Source: Tengunoibacter tsumagoiensis
GTDB lineage: Bacteria > Chloroflexota > Ktedonobacteria > Ktedonobacterales > Ktedonobacteraceae
Reading direction: 5' to 3'
DNA length: 64,000 bases
NCBI RefSeq assembly: GCF_003967535.1
Contig: NZ_BIFR01000001.1
Span: 3,595,001 to 3,659,000 of the forward strand
Part shown: positions 27,134 to 35,799 of the stretch, in pieces
How positions within the stretch are numbered: the stretch's first letter is position 1
Layout of the letters: each line of letters starts with the position of its first letter
Made by a program: the position numbers and the translations under genes
Notes under the pieces: model-generated
Database searches by the model: none
The model's input: only the letters and a program-made list of their open reading frames with translations
Told to the model about the DNA's origin: nothing

Positions 27134-28993
27134 TTGAATATGCAGCAGGTCCTAGATCCTGCACAGGAATGTGGTGAGGTAGGAGTGATGAAGGGGATAG
27201 AAGGTTCAAAACTAGGACGGTATGAACTACGATGCCGTGTAGCCCAGGGGGGCATGTCTGAAGTCTATCTTGGCTATGATCGCCGCGTCAGACGATGGGT
27301 GGCGGTGAAGGTATTATATGGGAGCGATGAGCCATTTGTCCGTCGCTTTGAGCGCGAAGCGCTGGCAATCGGGGCGCTTTCGCACGAAAATATTCTTCCT
27401 CTCTATGATTTTGGTGAACAACGACCCTGGTATTATCTCGTTATGCCCTATGTAGAAGGTGGAACACTCCGCGACCATCTCTTTAAACGCGAACGTCTCA
27501 CGTTGGAAGAGGCTGGGAGCTTTTTAGAACAGATCGCCTCGGCCCTTCAATATGCACATGACCATGGCGTTATCCACCGCGATGTGAAACCATCAAATAT
27601 TCTTCTACGACCTGATGGTCATGCCTATCTGGCAGATTTTGGCCTGGCAAAGGCCAAAATGGATGCTGAATCGCTGGTCCATTCCGGGGCTCTGGTAGGC
27701 ACGCCCGAATATATGGCCCCTGAACAATCGGATGGCATCAATGATCATCGCAGCGATATTTATGCTCTCGGTATTATCCTCTATCAACTTTTAACGGGTC
27801 GCGTCCCTTTTATGGCCGATACGCCCGTGGCGGTCATGCTCAAACATCTGCAAAGTCCACCACTCTCACCCAGACAACTCAATGCTGAGATTCCTCAGGC
27901 AATTGAAGATGTGATGCTCAAAGCGCTTGCGAAGCGTCCTGAAGATCGCTATCAAGATGCACGCTCTTTTGCACAGGCCTATCGCAAAGCATTACATCAG
28001 GAGCTGGTCTCTCATCTAGGCATCGCTTCTCGCCCGGCCAACGAACAGGAACGACCAACCATTCATGATGTTGACACGCTGCCCGGCATGGTTGCAACAA
28101 TCGCGTCTGCATTCGATGAGCTACCAGGCAAGACGCCACTGTTCCCTGTTGGCTATGATACAAGCTTTATTCCCCGGGCTACTGCTGATTATAAAAAGCG
28201 ATCCTGGTCACACCCACGCACATTGATCTTGCTGGGCTTCGTCTTTCTCCTCATTGGGGCGTCTCTGGGCGTTTTCTTGTTCCACCATACCACGTCCATC
28301 CCAAAGTCGACCAGCAAGCCACGCACACCAGATCTCCATACAAAGGTGACAGAGACGTCGATTGCGCACAATGCATTACAGGCAACGATGGCCGCTGAGG
28401 CACGTGTCCAGGCCACTGCTGGCATTACCTCGGCTGTCAGCACAGGCCCGCTTCTCTACTATGATGATATGCAGACAAGCGGTGGCGGTTGGATCAACGA
28501 TGGCAAACAGTGTGCATTCTCTTCCATGGGCTATCAAGTCCGCACGTATCTCCCGCACTCTGTTGCCTGGTGTTATAGTAATCAGGCCAGTTTCTTCGAT
28601 GTGGCGATCACGGCCCAGGCCGAGCTACTCCAGGGAAACTTCTGTGGGCTTGTTTTTCGGCTCGATCCTCATACAAAGGCTTTTTATGTGTTGGAGCTCA
28701 ATAGCCTGGGCCAGTATCGCTTTCAACGCGCCCTCGGCAATGATCCCAGCCTATGGCTAACCCTCATTGATTGGACAAGCTCATCAGCGCTCAACACAGG
28801 ATATGGAGTTATCAATACATTGCTGGTCGTTACCACTAACTCAACATTTCGGTTCTATGTAAACAAACAGCTCATTGTCTCATCCTTTACCGATAGTACT
28901 TATCGAGCTGGTTTGCTTGGACTCCTGGTAGGAGAAGATAATGAAAGCAGTACGCAGGCACTCTTCAGTCAGGTGGCCGTCTTTCGCAAATAG
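27134..28993 (+). CDS. Transmembrane Ser/Thr protein kinase with extracytoplasmic beta-sandwich domain
   Basis: A PknB-like kinase with intact catalytic motifs: the glycine loop VAQGGMSEVYLG, the AVKVL lysine, the catalytic loop VIHRDVKPSNILL, DFGLAKA and GTPEYMAPEQS. The kinase domain spans about residues 28-290. A low-complexity cytoplasmic linker follows, then one transmembrane helix at about 355-380 (TLILLGFVFLLIGASLGVFLF). The last 190 or so residues lie outside the cell and resemble a concanavalin-like beta-sandwich (YYDDMQTSGGGW, GLVFRLDPHTKAFYVLEL, YVNKQLIVSSFTDSTYRAG, GLLVG). The start is uncertain: TTG 27134 has GGAGAAGAG upstream, while ATG 27188 is also plausible. Its outer domain resembles that of the protein at 46269-47657, so both may bind the same kind of ligand. 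Confidence 0.9.
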   Translation: MNMQQVLDPAQECGEVGVMKGIEGSKLGRYELRCRVAQGGMSEVYLGYDRRVRRWVAVKVLYGSDEPFVRRFEREALAIGALSHENILPLYDFGEQRPWYYLVMPYVEGGTLRDHLFKRERLTLEEAGSFLEQIASALQYAHDHGVIHRDVKPSNILLRPDGHAYLADFGLAKAKMDAESLVHSGALVGTPEYMAPEQSDGINDHRSDIYALGIILYQLLTGRVPFMADTPVAVMLKHLQSPPLSPRQLNAEIPQAIEDVMLKALAKRPEDRYQDARSFAQAYRKALHQELVSHLGIASRPANEQERPTIHDVDTLPGMVATIASAFDELPGKTPLFPVGYDTSFIPRATADYKKRSWSHPRTLILLGFVFLLIGASLGVFLFHHTTSIPKSTSKPRTPDLHTKVTETSIAHNALQATMAAEARVQATAGITSAVSTGPLLYYDDMQTSGGGWINDGKQCAFSSMGYQVRTYLPHSVAWCYSNQASFFDVAITAQAELLQGNFCGLVFRLDPHTKAFYVLELNSLGQYRFQRALGNDPSLWLTLIDWTSSSALNTGYGVINTLLVVTTNSTFRFYVNKQLIVSSFTDSTYRAGLLGLLVGEDNESSTQALFSQVAVFRK

Positions 28994-29073
28994 TCTGGCA
29001 ACATACTCTTGCGAAAAGCGAAGGGGCTTGCGGCATTCACGCAAACGGCGATCACGATGATCAAGGAGGAAAT

Positions 29074-29634
29074 ATGAGCACTCAGCCATCACCTACCCCC
29101 ACCAATACAACACAGGGCCAGATAGTCTATCTGGCCCTGGGCTCCAATCAAGGCGATCGAAAAGCGCTTCTCACTCAGGCGCTCTTACGAATACAGCAGA
29201 CAGTAGCAATCGACGCAATCTCCGCAGTCTATGAAACTGATCCCGTGGGCTATCTGGACCAGCCGCGATTTCTCAATCTCGCCTGCCGTGGTATGACAGA
29301 GCTCCCTCCTCTTGAGCTCCTCAAGGCCCTTAAGCTGATAGAAACGGAGCTTGGGCGCATACCAACTTTCCGGAATGCCCCCAGACTGATCGATATCGAT
29401 ATTCTGCTTTATGGCGATCTCAGTATGACGACGGAACAGCTCATTATTCCTCACCCACGAATGTGGGAACGAGCCTTTGTCCTTGCCCCTCTCGTAGAGA
29501 TTGAGCCCGGGCTTGTCGATCCTCTCACGGGCCGCTCCGCTGAGGAGTGCCTCACAATCCTCTCTCAAAAAGGCATGACCCGTCAGGATCAGTTGATCCT
29601 ACCGCAGCCGGAAAGCACGCAAGATCTATCATGA
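29074..29634 (+). CDS. folK: Dihydropterin pyrophosphokinase (HPPK)
   Basis: Transfers pyrophosphate from ATP to 6-hydroxymethyl-dihydropterin in folate synthesis. Family motifs are IVYLALGSNQGDR near the N-terminus, VYETDPVGYLDQPRFLN, and the signature RNAPRLIDIDILLYGD followed by IPHPRMWERAFVLAPL. The length of 186 aa is slightly above the usual 160, owing to an N-terminal 15-residue tail and a C-terminal extension. AAGGAGG lies just upstream of ATG 29074. It stands alone here; folB and folP are not adjacent, and the following gene is more than 300 bases away. Confidence 0.94.
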   Translation: MSTQPSPTPTNTTQGQIVYLALGSNQGDRKALLTQALLRIQQTVAIDAISAVYETDPVGYLDQPRFLNLACRGMTELPPLELLKALKLIETELGRIPTFRNAPRLIDIDILLYGDLSMTTEQLIIPHPRMWERAFVLAPLVEIEPGLVDPLTGRSAEECLTILSQKGMTRQDQLILPQPESTQDLS

Positions 29635-29969
29635 GAAGTGGGTCCGCCACTCATCGGTAGAGACTTGCCCGTACTAATCAATTGTGCTACACTGCACACA
29701 AAGCATCAGGCGTGCTCGTCAAAAAAGTGAGGTTCTGGTCGCGCTCCTCAAAAATGTTTTTCATTGGCTGGCGCAGCCACAGATATTTCGTCCCAGAGGG
29801 TCTTGCAGATACTGCTCAGATTCTCTTTTTCCTCGCTAAAAGAGGGTACCAAAGACTGGTCTGATCATGTTATAATGCGAAGACAACAATTAGAACGGAT
29901 TGTCTGATACATTTATCATACACATCGCCTTCACTTTCATGAAGTGATGTGTCAATACAGGGAGCATTC
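29635..29969. other. Intergenic region with the rsfS promoter and leader hairpin
   Basis: No gene is supported. An extended -10 box (TGT then TATAAT at 29871-29876) lies about 95 bases before the rsfS start. TCACTT and AAGTGA form a short hairpin around 29931-29947, close to the ribosome site. Confidence 0.5.
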
Positions 29970-30329
29970 GTGGAGGGAGTTCTGCTAGATACAGCTCAAT
30001 TAGCAAAAGCAGCAGTCGATAGTGCAGCCGATAAAAAGGCATCCGACATTCTTTTGCTCGATATTAGAGATGTCACAGTAATCGCTGATTACTTTGTCAT
30101 CTGTAGCGGCAATAGCAACCGTCAAATCCAGGCTATCGCTGATGCCATCGCCGAAGACTTAGATGAACAGGGGAGTCCACCCCTTCGCCGAGAAGGGAAT
30201 GCCGATTCAGGATGGCTGCTACTGGACTTTGGTAGCATTATTGTCCATGTTTTTGGCCCAAAAGAACGCGAATACTATCGACTTGAACGCCTGTGGAATG
30301 AAGCAAAGACGGTTGTATACCTACAATAA
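29970..30329 (+). CDS. rsfS: Ribosome silencing factor RsfS
   Basis: Binds ribosomal protein uL14 and blocks subunit joining when nutrients are scarce. The whole Oligomerisation/Iojap domain is seen: LAKAAVDSAADKKASDILLLDI, VTVIADYFVICSGNSNRQ, IADAIAEDL, GWLLLDFGSIIVHVFGPKEREYYRLERLW. GTG 29970 is selected (119 aa) because GGGAG lies six bases upstream; an in-frame GTG 21 bases earlier is possible. The gene is followed closely by a small membrane protein gene (21 bases) and is often near nadD in other bacteria, but not here. The assignment is secure. Confidence 0.93.
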   Translation: MEGVLLDTAQLAKAAVDSAADKKASDILLLDIRDVTVIADYFVICSGNSNRQIQAIADAIAEDLDEQGSPPLRREGNADSGWLLLDFGSIIVHVFGPKEREYYRLERLWNEAKTVVYLQ

Positions 30330-30350
30330 TTATTAGAAAAGGTGACGACG

Positions 30351-30533
30351 ATGACATTTTTTCGGAACCGCATGTTCCTCGAGGGAATTGCTATTGGCGG
30401 TATCTGCGGCATCATTATTGGCTCCGTTATCGCTTTTACGCTTGGTGAGAGTAGCATCGAGATCGTACGCCGGGCCTTCAATGAGAAGTTTCCCGAACGC
30501 CGAGAGGTGCCTTTCAAATACCTTTCCCAATAA
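30351..30533 (+). CDS. Small single-pass membrane protein
   Basis: A 60-residue protein with one hydrophobic, glycine-rich helix at about residues 9-33 (FLEGIAIGGICGIIIGSVIA), followed by a charged amphipathic tail. This layout recalls YtxH-like small proteins, but no firm family match can be claimed. ATG 30351 has AAAAGGTG upstream; a GTG nine bases earlier is an alternative. It begins 21 bases after rsfS and is probably cotranscribed. Confidence 0.5.
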   Translation: MTFFRNRMFLEGIAIGGICGIIIGSVIAFTLGESSIEIVRRAFNEKFPERREVPFKYLSQ

Positions 30534-30630
30534 AACAGGAATGTGTTCTTTCCAAAAGATGAAATAAGCACAAGCGCATGGTCATACTCACTCGGGTGGG
30601 TATATTGAAGATAATTGAAGAGGTGGTAAG

Positions 30631-31545
30631 ATGCGGGTTCTGGTTGTGTTCTGCACTATCTTCCTGGCTTTCTTGAGTCTGAGTGTGGCCATCTCTCGCG
30701 CTTCGAGCCGCGATCCAACAAGTTGTGCCCCCGCTATTCCACCTCCTGTTCAAGCTCCTCTTGTTTCCCCATCTCTCACTGCTGGCTCGGTTGTACTCAA
30801 TGAGGTGATGCTTAAATCTCAGGCGATGTGGACATGCAATCCAGATACGTCCGCCCCTTCAAATCAATGGATTGAACTCTATAATCCTCACGATCAGGCC
30901 CTTGATCTCTATGGAGCACACGCTGCTCTCGATGAAGGTCCAGAGACCGAAACCTTTTATCTCCCATTCTCTTCGGCCATCTCTGCCCATGGCTTTATGG
31001 TTATGTTCCTCCCACATTATCTGCCAGCAACAACCTCTACTCTCCGCCTTCTCATGACAGGAATAGTTATTGATCAAGTAACGCTGCCAGATCTTCCCGC
31101 AGAAACGTCCTATGCCCGCATCCCCGACGGTAGCACAACCTGGCAAACAACTAGCCAACCAACTATCGATAGCAGCAATACACCACCTCTTATTCAAGCA
31201 ACGGTCCAGAACACACCCACCCATGCGCGACAAAAAAACATTCATCCAACGCCTGTCCTCAAAACACCTTTGCCCAGAGATACGTCCGCAAGTCAGGGGG
31301 GCGAACTCAAAACGAGGCCAGAGCCCACCACTACTGCTCTACCAACAACAGACTGGGGCTCGATGCAGTTTCCTCACCAGACAACCAATCTTCCACCTCC
31401 AGTAATACAACACTCTCCTGATCTGACCAGGCAGAGCATTTCTGCTGACAACGGGACGATGCCATTCCGCTTGCTTTTGACGCTTCTCGTTATTCCTTTC
31501 CTGGTTGGTGGGGTCTGGCTATGGCGACGCTTTCATCGCAGCTAA
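30631..31545 (+). CDS. Secreted lamin-tail-domain protein with C-terminal anchor
   Basis: A surface protein of 304 aa. Residues 1-25 are a signal peptide (VLVVFCTIFLAFLSLSVAIS). A lamin-tail (LTD) domain follows at about 50-180, with the typical SVVLNEVMLKS, QWIELYNPHDQALDLYG, and VTLPDLPAETSYARIPDG pattern. The region about 185-280 is rich in Thr, Pro and Gln and is likely a disordered stalk. A final helix, LLLTLLVIPFLVGGVWLW, is followed by RRFHRS, a positive-stop tail that could anchor the protein to the membrane with the LTD outside. LTD domains occur in bacterial surface proteins and nucleases, but no enzyme domain is seen here. The ligand is unknown. Confidence 0.8.
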   Translation: MRVLVVFCTIFLAFLSLSVAISRASSRDPTSCAPAIPPPVQAPLVSPSLTAGSVVLNEVMLKSQAMWTCNPDTSAPSNQWIELYNPHDQALDLYGAHAALDEGPETETFYLPFSSAISAHGFMVMFLPHYLPATTSTLRLLMTGIVIDQVTLPDLPAETSYARIPDGSTTWQTTSQPTIDSSNTPPLIQATVQNTPTHARQKNIHPTPVLKTPLPRDTSASQGGELKTRPEPTTTALPTTDWGSMQFPHQTTNLPPPVIQHSPDLTRQSISADNGTMPFRLLLTLLVIPFLVGGVWLWRRFHRS

Positions 31546-31554
31546 AACGTTTTC

Positions 31555-31591
31555 AATAGTGTATAGTTAGTAGGCAGACAACTACACTATT
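31555..31591. promoter_or_regulatory. Inverted repeat before the GH4 gene
   Basis: AATAGTGTA (31555-31563) and TACACTATT (31583-31591) are a perfect 9-bp inverted repeat, with a further AGTT/AACT pairing inside. It lies 12 bases before the next start codon. It may be a terminator of the previous gene or an operator. Confidence 0.45.
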
Positions 31592-31602
31592 ATTTCATTC
31601 TG

Positions 31603-32970
31603 ATGAAAGCACTTATGATGTTAGAGACAGAGACGACAAAAAAGAAGCAGAAGCACTTCGCTAAAATTGCGATTCTTGGTGGAGGCAGCCCTTACTGCGC
31701 TGATTTTCTGAGCGGAGTGCTCCGGAATCCAGAGGCTCTGCGCGGCAGTGAGATCATCCTGATGGATATCAATGCAGAACGACTTGAACTGGTCTATACG
31801 ATTAGCTCCCATCTCTTCAAACATGCTGGCATCAATATTACCTTGAAACGAACCACCAATCTTGAGGAAGCCCTCTCTGATGCCAGCTTTGTCTTGATCA
31901 CTTTTCGCACAGGGGGTCTTAACGCTAGCATACAGGATGAAAAGATTCCCCCACGCTATGGCGTCATTGGCCATGATGCGATTGGCCCTGGCGGGTTCTT
32001 CTATGCATTACGTACGGTCCCTGTGCTGGCCGGGATTGCCGCCGAAGTTGAAAAGCTAGCGCCTAAAGCTTTTGTACTGAACTATACGACTCCCAGTAAC
32101 ATTATCATTGAGGCCATTGCACAATATAGTGGCATTCGGGTCATTGGACTGAGCCGTAATTTCATCCACGAAACGACGCTGATGTCGTATGAGGCTGGTC
32201 TGGCAACTGATGAAGAACTTCAATTATATCCCCGCACGATTGGAGTTAATCATGCCACCTGGACAACGGCACTCTGGCACAATGGGACAGATATTCTTCC
32301 ACAAATCTTGAAGTGGAGCGAACGCATTATTGCACAGAAACGTGAGATGACCGCCGATAATTATCAGCAGCTCATGCATGCACTCCTGGCTACCAACTAC
32401 GGTGCAATCCCTTCTTACGATCTCCACTATTATTATTTTCCTGAAATCGTGCTGGATTTTCAGGCCAGACGGGCAACGACACCATCAGAAGATCTCTTAA
32501 AGCTCTTCAATGAAGCCGCTACTCATTATAAGTCAGAGGTTCACAAAGAGGTTCCACAACTGCTCAAACTCGTCAATGATAATGGGCTCGCCAATTTTGC
32601 GCTTTCGGTCATTCAATCCATTCTTGATGATCTGGGCAATGAGTGGGTCCTCAATGTGCCAAACCATGGTGCGGTCAATTTTCTAGATGATGAACATGTG
32701 GTTGAGATTCCCTGTCGTGTGGATGCCCGTGGGGCAACGCCGCTTACACAGAGCGATGGTGGGCTGGCCATGGATCAACGCGGCCTGATTACTGCCCTGG
32801 CTGATTATGAAGGGGCTGCCGCCCGGGCCGCCCTCTGGGGGGACCGCAAAAGTGCCATCAAAGCACTGACAGCAAATCCGCTTGTCCACTCGTACAGTAA
32901 GGCTGAGAAGCTCTACGAGGCCCTGGCAGCAGTCCATCGAGATTACTTGCCTGAGCGCATCCTCAGCTAA
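31603..32970 (+). CDS. Glycoside hydrolase family 4-like enzyme
   Basis: An NAD-dependent glycosidase-family protein (455 aa) like the 6-phospho-beta-glucosidases and alpha-galactosidases of GH4, which use a redox elimination mechanism with Mn2+. The NAD motif is IAILGGGSPYCADFL. Family motifs include VLITFRTGGLNA, YGVIGHDAIGPGGFFYALRTVPV and GVNHATWTT, with the metal-binding His in the last. The usual metal-ligand Cys (GLCN) reads GLSRN here, and the NPxG segment reads TTPSN, so metal binding may differ or activity may be altered. No sugar transporter gene or PTS component is nearby. The start is unclear: ATG codons at 31603, 31615 and 31618 all lack a strong ribosome site. Confidence 0.82.
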   Translation: MKALMMLETETTKKKQKHFAKIAILGGGSPYCADFLSGVLRNPEALRGSEIILMDINAERLELVYTISSHLFKHAGINITLKRTTNLEEALSDASFVLITFRTGGLNASIQDEKIPPRYGVIGHDAIGPGGFFYALRTVPVLAGIAAEVEKLAPKAFVLNYTTPSNIIIEAIAQYSGIRVIGLSRNFIHETTLMSYEAGLATDEELQLYPRTIGVNHATWTTALWHNGTDILPQILKWSERIIAQKREMTADNYQQLMHALLATNYGAIPSYDLHYYYFPEIVLDFQARRATTPSEDLLKLFNEAATHYKSEVHKEVPQLLKLVNDNGLANFALSVIQSILDDLGNEWVLNVPNHGAVNFLDDEHVVEIPCRVDARGATPLTQSDGGLAMDQRGLITALADYEGAAARAALWGDRKSAIKALTANPLVHSYSKAEKLYEALAAVHRDYLPERILS

Positions 32971-32974
32971 TGTG

Positions 32975-33068
32975 GCTCTCACTACAGTGCTGGGCGGTGC
33001 AGGAATCCTCTAAACAGCGAAAGGAAGCTCTCACCACGGTGTTCGGTAGTGCAGGAATCCTCTAAACA
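32975..33068. repeat. Two 42-bp imperfect direct repeats
   Basis: A 42-base unit occurs at 32975-33016 and 33027-33068, matching at 36 positions; the last 19 bases (TGCAGGAATCCTCTAAACA) are identical. It lies between the GH4-like gene and the RlmM-like gene, just before a TACAAT box at 33072-33077. It could be a regulatory repeat or a small duplication. Confidence 0.7.
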
Positions 33069-33110
33069 TAGTACAATGAGAGAAAATCCAGACAGACCCA
33101 TAAGAAGAGG

Positions 33111-34226
33111 ATGCTTCGTAGGAAGATTGAGAAGAAATTGAACACAGATAACCTGATTATCGCTACCGTCCACCCTGAATTTGCAAAGTCAGCTCTACAA
33201 GAGCTTCAACAGATTGATAGCCAGATTCGTTTTGTGGAAGAGATGGCTGATGGCATTACGCTCTACTCCGTCTCAAATAGTCAACAATTTATGCGGAGAG
33301 TGGCAAATCAGCGACCAACTTTTGTACGCCATCTTGCACCGGCTCAAGATATTGTACAGCTCGCCAATACTGAACAAGATCTGGGAACGATCGCTATTGC
33401 TCTGGCTGAATTGCCGGGCTTTTCACTCTTAAGCAAAGGGACGCGCTTTGCCGTTCAAGCGCGCTTTGTCCAGTCCGACAGAAGTCTGGGAGAGCGCCCC
33501 TTTAGCACCGGCCAGTTAAATCGAGCGCTGGCTGAGGCACTGGCCGAAGAGACGGAAGCCATTGAATATATCAAAAAGCCAGAGGTTATTATCTCGCTCC
33601 TCTGCACTATGCAGAAATGTTATCTCGGCATCTCGACGCCAGAAGAGAACCTGAGCAGTTGGCCTGGAGGCGCCCGGCATTATGCTCAGACTGATGATCA
33701 GGTCAGCCGGGCTGAATTCAAACTACTTGAAGCGCTCGAGGTCTTTGGCATTACGCTCCCCGATGAGGGACGCATCCTGGATCTGGGCGCAGCTCCTGGA
33801 GGATGGAGCCGTCTGCTTCTAGAGGCTGGTCTGGAGGTCTATGCCGTTGACCCCGCCAGATTAGACCCTCGCCTCGAACAAGATGAGGCACTACAACACT
33901 ATCGTGGCTACGCCGAAGATTTTATTGAAGAGGCCATCGAACGACAGGTTCTCTTTGATGCGATTGTGAATGATATGCGCATGGATGCTCGTGAAGCTGC
34001 CCGTCTACTCTGCCGAGCCGTCCTCTGTCTCCATGATGATGGCTTTATTGTCAGCGTCTTCAAGCTCCCTCATGAGACACTGGTCGTTGATCCTTTGCGC
34101 AACCTCAAAGAGGCACTACGTATTCTGAGTACCAGTTATGGTATTATACAGACGAAACAGCTATTCCATAATCGACAGGAAGTAACGGTTGTGGCGGCGC
34201 AGCCTATACGCAGCCGAAAAAAATAA
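33111..34226 (+). CDS. RlmM-like 23S rRNA 2'-O-methyltransferase (RrmJ/FtsJ fold)
   Basis: A two-part SAM-dependent RNA methyltransferase of 371 aa, close to the 366 aa of Escherichia coli RlmM, which methylates C2498 of 23S rRNA. The N-terminal half (to about residue 170) is THUMP-like. The C-terminal half has SAM motif I at about 222, RILDLGAAPGGWSRLL. The K-D-K-E catalytic tetrad of FtsJ enzymes can be followed: Lys in SRAEFKLLEAL, Asp in VNDMRMD, Lys in SVFKLP, Glu in NRQEVTVV. All four are present, so activity is likely. The target site is inferred from architecture only. It is followed after 13 bases by the Fe-S protein gene, so the two may be cotranscribed. Confidence 0.83.
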   Translation: MLRRKIEKKLNTDNLIIATVHPEFAKSALQELQQIDSQIRFVEEMADGITLYSVSNSQQFMRRVANQRPTFVRHLAPAQDIVQLANTEQDLGTIAIALAELPGFSLLSKGTRFAVQARFVQSDRSLGERPFSTGQLNRALAEALAEETEAIEYIKKPEVIISLLCTMQKCYLGISTPEENLSSWPGGARHYAQTDDQVSRAEFKLLEALEVFGITLPDEGRILDLGAAPGGWSRLLLEAGLEVYAVDPARLDPRLEQDEALQHYRGYAEDFIEEAIERQVLFDAIVNDMRMDAREAARLLCRAVLCLHDDGFIVSVFKLPHETLVVDPLRNLKEALRILSTSYGIIQTKQLFHNRQEVTVVAAQPIRSRKK

Positions 34227-34239
34227 GCGGAGGAAGGCT

Positions 34240-35799
34240 ATGAGTACAGAGTCCATCTCATCTCGCACAGACGCATTGCACATTCAACCACCTATCCAGG
34301 GACCATTGCGACGCCATACGCACACGTATGATCTCCTGCGCCAATGCATTCATTGTGGTTTTTGTCTGCCCACCTGTCCCACCTATGCGGTATTGGGAGT
34401 AGAGATGGACTCGCCTCGCGGGCGCATCTACCAGATGAAGGCAGTCGCCGATGGAAAGCTCGCGGTCGATACCAATTTTATTGAACATATGAATTGTTGC
34501 GTTGGCTGTCGGGCCTGTGAGACGGCCTGCCCCTCTGGGGTTCAATTTGGCAAGCTCATTGAGGCGGCACGCGAACAGATTCAGTTAGAGGTCCCTCAAG
34601 AGGCCGCACCTCCATCTGCATTGGAGCAGAGCTCAACTGCTCTTACACCCTCCTTAAACCGAAATCCGCTACCGCTGACATTGCTCCGGCGCTTCTTCTT
34701 TGAGATTATGCTTCCTTCGCGGCTGATGCTTACCTTGATCTTTGGAGGCCTAAAAATCTACCAGCGCAGTGGGCTCCAGATGCTTGTTCATCGGACAGGC
34801 TTGCTCCGTTTTGCCGATAGCCTTCCAACCCCTTTTAAAGGGAAGCTCAGCACTCCCGAAGCACTGATGGCCAATGTACAGGGAGAGATCATTCCCAGGC
34901 CCCTACCAGAGCGCACACCAGCCCTGGGGGTACAGCGCTATCGCGTCGGCATGATCAGCGGCTGCATCATGGATCAAGTCTTTCATGATATCAACGAAGC
35001 AACAATCCGCGTTCTGAGCACCAATGGCTGTGAGGTTATTACCCCACAGCAACAGGGCTGCTGTGGGGCCCTCCATATTCATGCAGGAGAAGCGGATAAG
35101 GGTCGAGAACTGGCCAGACACAATATTGCTCTATTTGAGCAGTACGACTGTGATGCGATTATCATCAATTCGGCTGGCTGTGGCTCGACCCTCAAAGAAT
35201 ATGATCACCTCTTACGCGATGATCCAGACTACGCTGAACGCGCAAAAATATTTAGTGCGAAAGTCAAAGATATCAGTGAATTTCTGATGAGCATCCCACT
35301 ACAGAAACAGCCAGGAGAGCTCAAACAGACAGTTGCATATCACGATGCCTGCCATCTACTCCATGGGCAGAAAATCAAGCAGCCACCCCGCCAACTCCTA
35401 CAAACCATTCCGGGCCTCCAGCTCGTCGAACTCAAAGAGTCTGATTGGTGTTGTGGCAGTGCAGGTATTTATAATCTCACCAATCAGAAGATGGCTCAAC
35501 AGCTGCTGGAAAGAAAGATGGACCATGTCATTGCCAGTGGAGCAAGCGTCATTGCCGCCTCCAATCCGGGCTGTATGATGCAGATCGCGATGGGCGTACG
35601 CCAGCGCGGCGTTTCGATCGAGGTTGTCCATCCCGTGCAACTCCTGGATGAAGCCTATCAAGCAAGCGGCATATATTCCTACAAAGCGAGCAAGCGTTTA
35701 ACAGGAAAGAGCTTTTTCATTGGCCTTCTCATCGGGTTATGTGTTGGGCTCGGCCTTAAGGCGTTGACTCATCTTAGTCAACGTCAAGAAGATATCTAG
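34240..35799 (+). CDS. GlcF/LutA-like Fe-S oxidoreductase with C-terminal membrane anchor
   Basis: Resembles the iron-sulphur subunit of glycolate oxidase (GlcF) or lactate-use protein LutA. Two 4Fe-4S ferredoxin motifs sit near the N-terminus (CIHCGFCLPTCP and CCVGCRACETACP). Two CCG domains follow (QGCCGALHIHAGE, and DWCCGSAGIYNL), which bind a non-cubane cluster in heterodisulphide reductases. A C-terminal helix, FFIGLLIGLCVGLGLKAL, is unusual for GlcF and suggests membrane attachment. ATG 34240 is chosen for GGAGGAAGG upstream. No glcD/glcE or other oxidase subunit is adjacent; its partner must be elsewhere. The 3' end overlaps the convergent PhyH gene by 26 bases. Confidence 0.87.
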   Translation: MSTESISSRTDALHIQPPIQGPLRRHTHTYDLLRQCIHCGFCLPTCPTYAVLGVEMDSPRGRIYQMKAVADGKLAVDTNFIEHMNCCVGCRACETACPSGVQFGKLIEAAREQIQLEVPQEAAPPSALEQSSTALTPSLNRNPLPLTLLRRFFFEIMLPSRLMLTLIFGGLKIYQRSGLQMLVHRTGLLRFADSLPTPFKGKLSTPEALMANVQGEIIPRPLPERTPALGVQRYRVGMISGCIMDQVFHDINEATIRVLSTNGCEVITPQQQGCCGALHIHAGEADKGRELARHNIALFEQYDCDAIIINSAGCGSTLKEYDHLLRDDPDYAERAKIFSAKVKDISEFLMSIPLQKQPGELKQTVAYHDACHLLHGQKIKQPPRQLLQTIPGLQLVELKESDWCCGSAGIYNLTNQKMAQQLLERKMDHVIASGASVIAASNPGCMMQIAMGVRQRGVSIEVVHPVQLLDEAYQASGIYSYKASKRLTGKSFFIGLLIGLCVGLGLKALTHLSQRQEDI

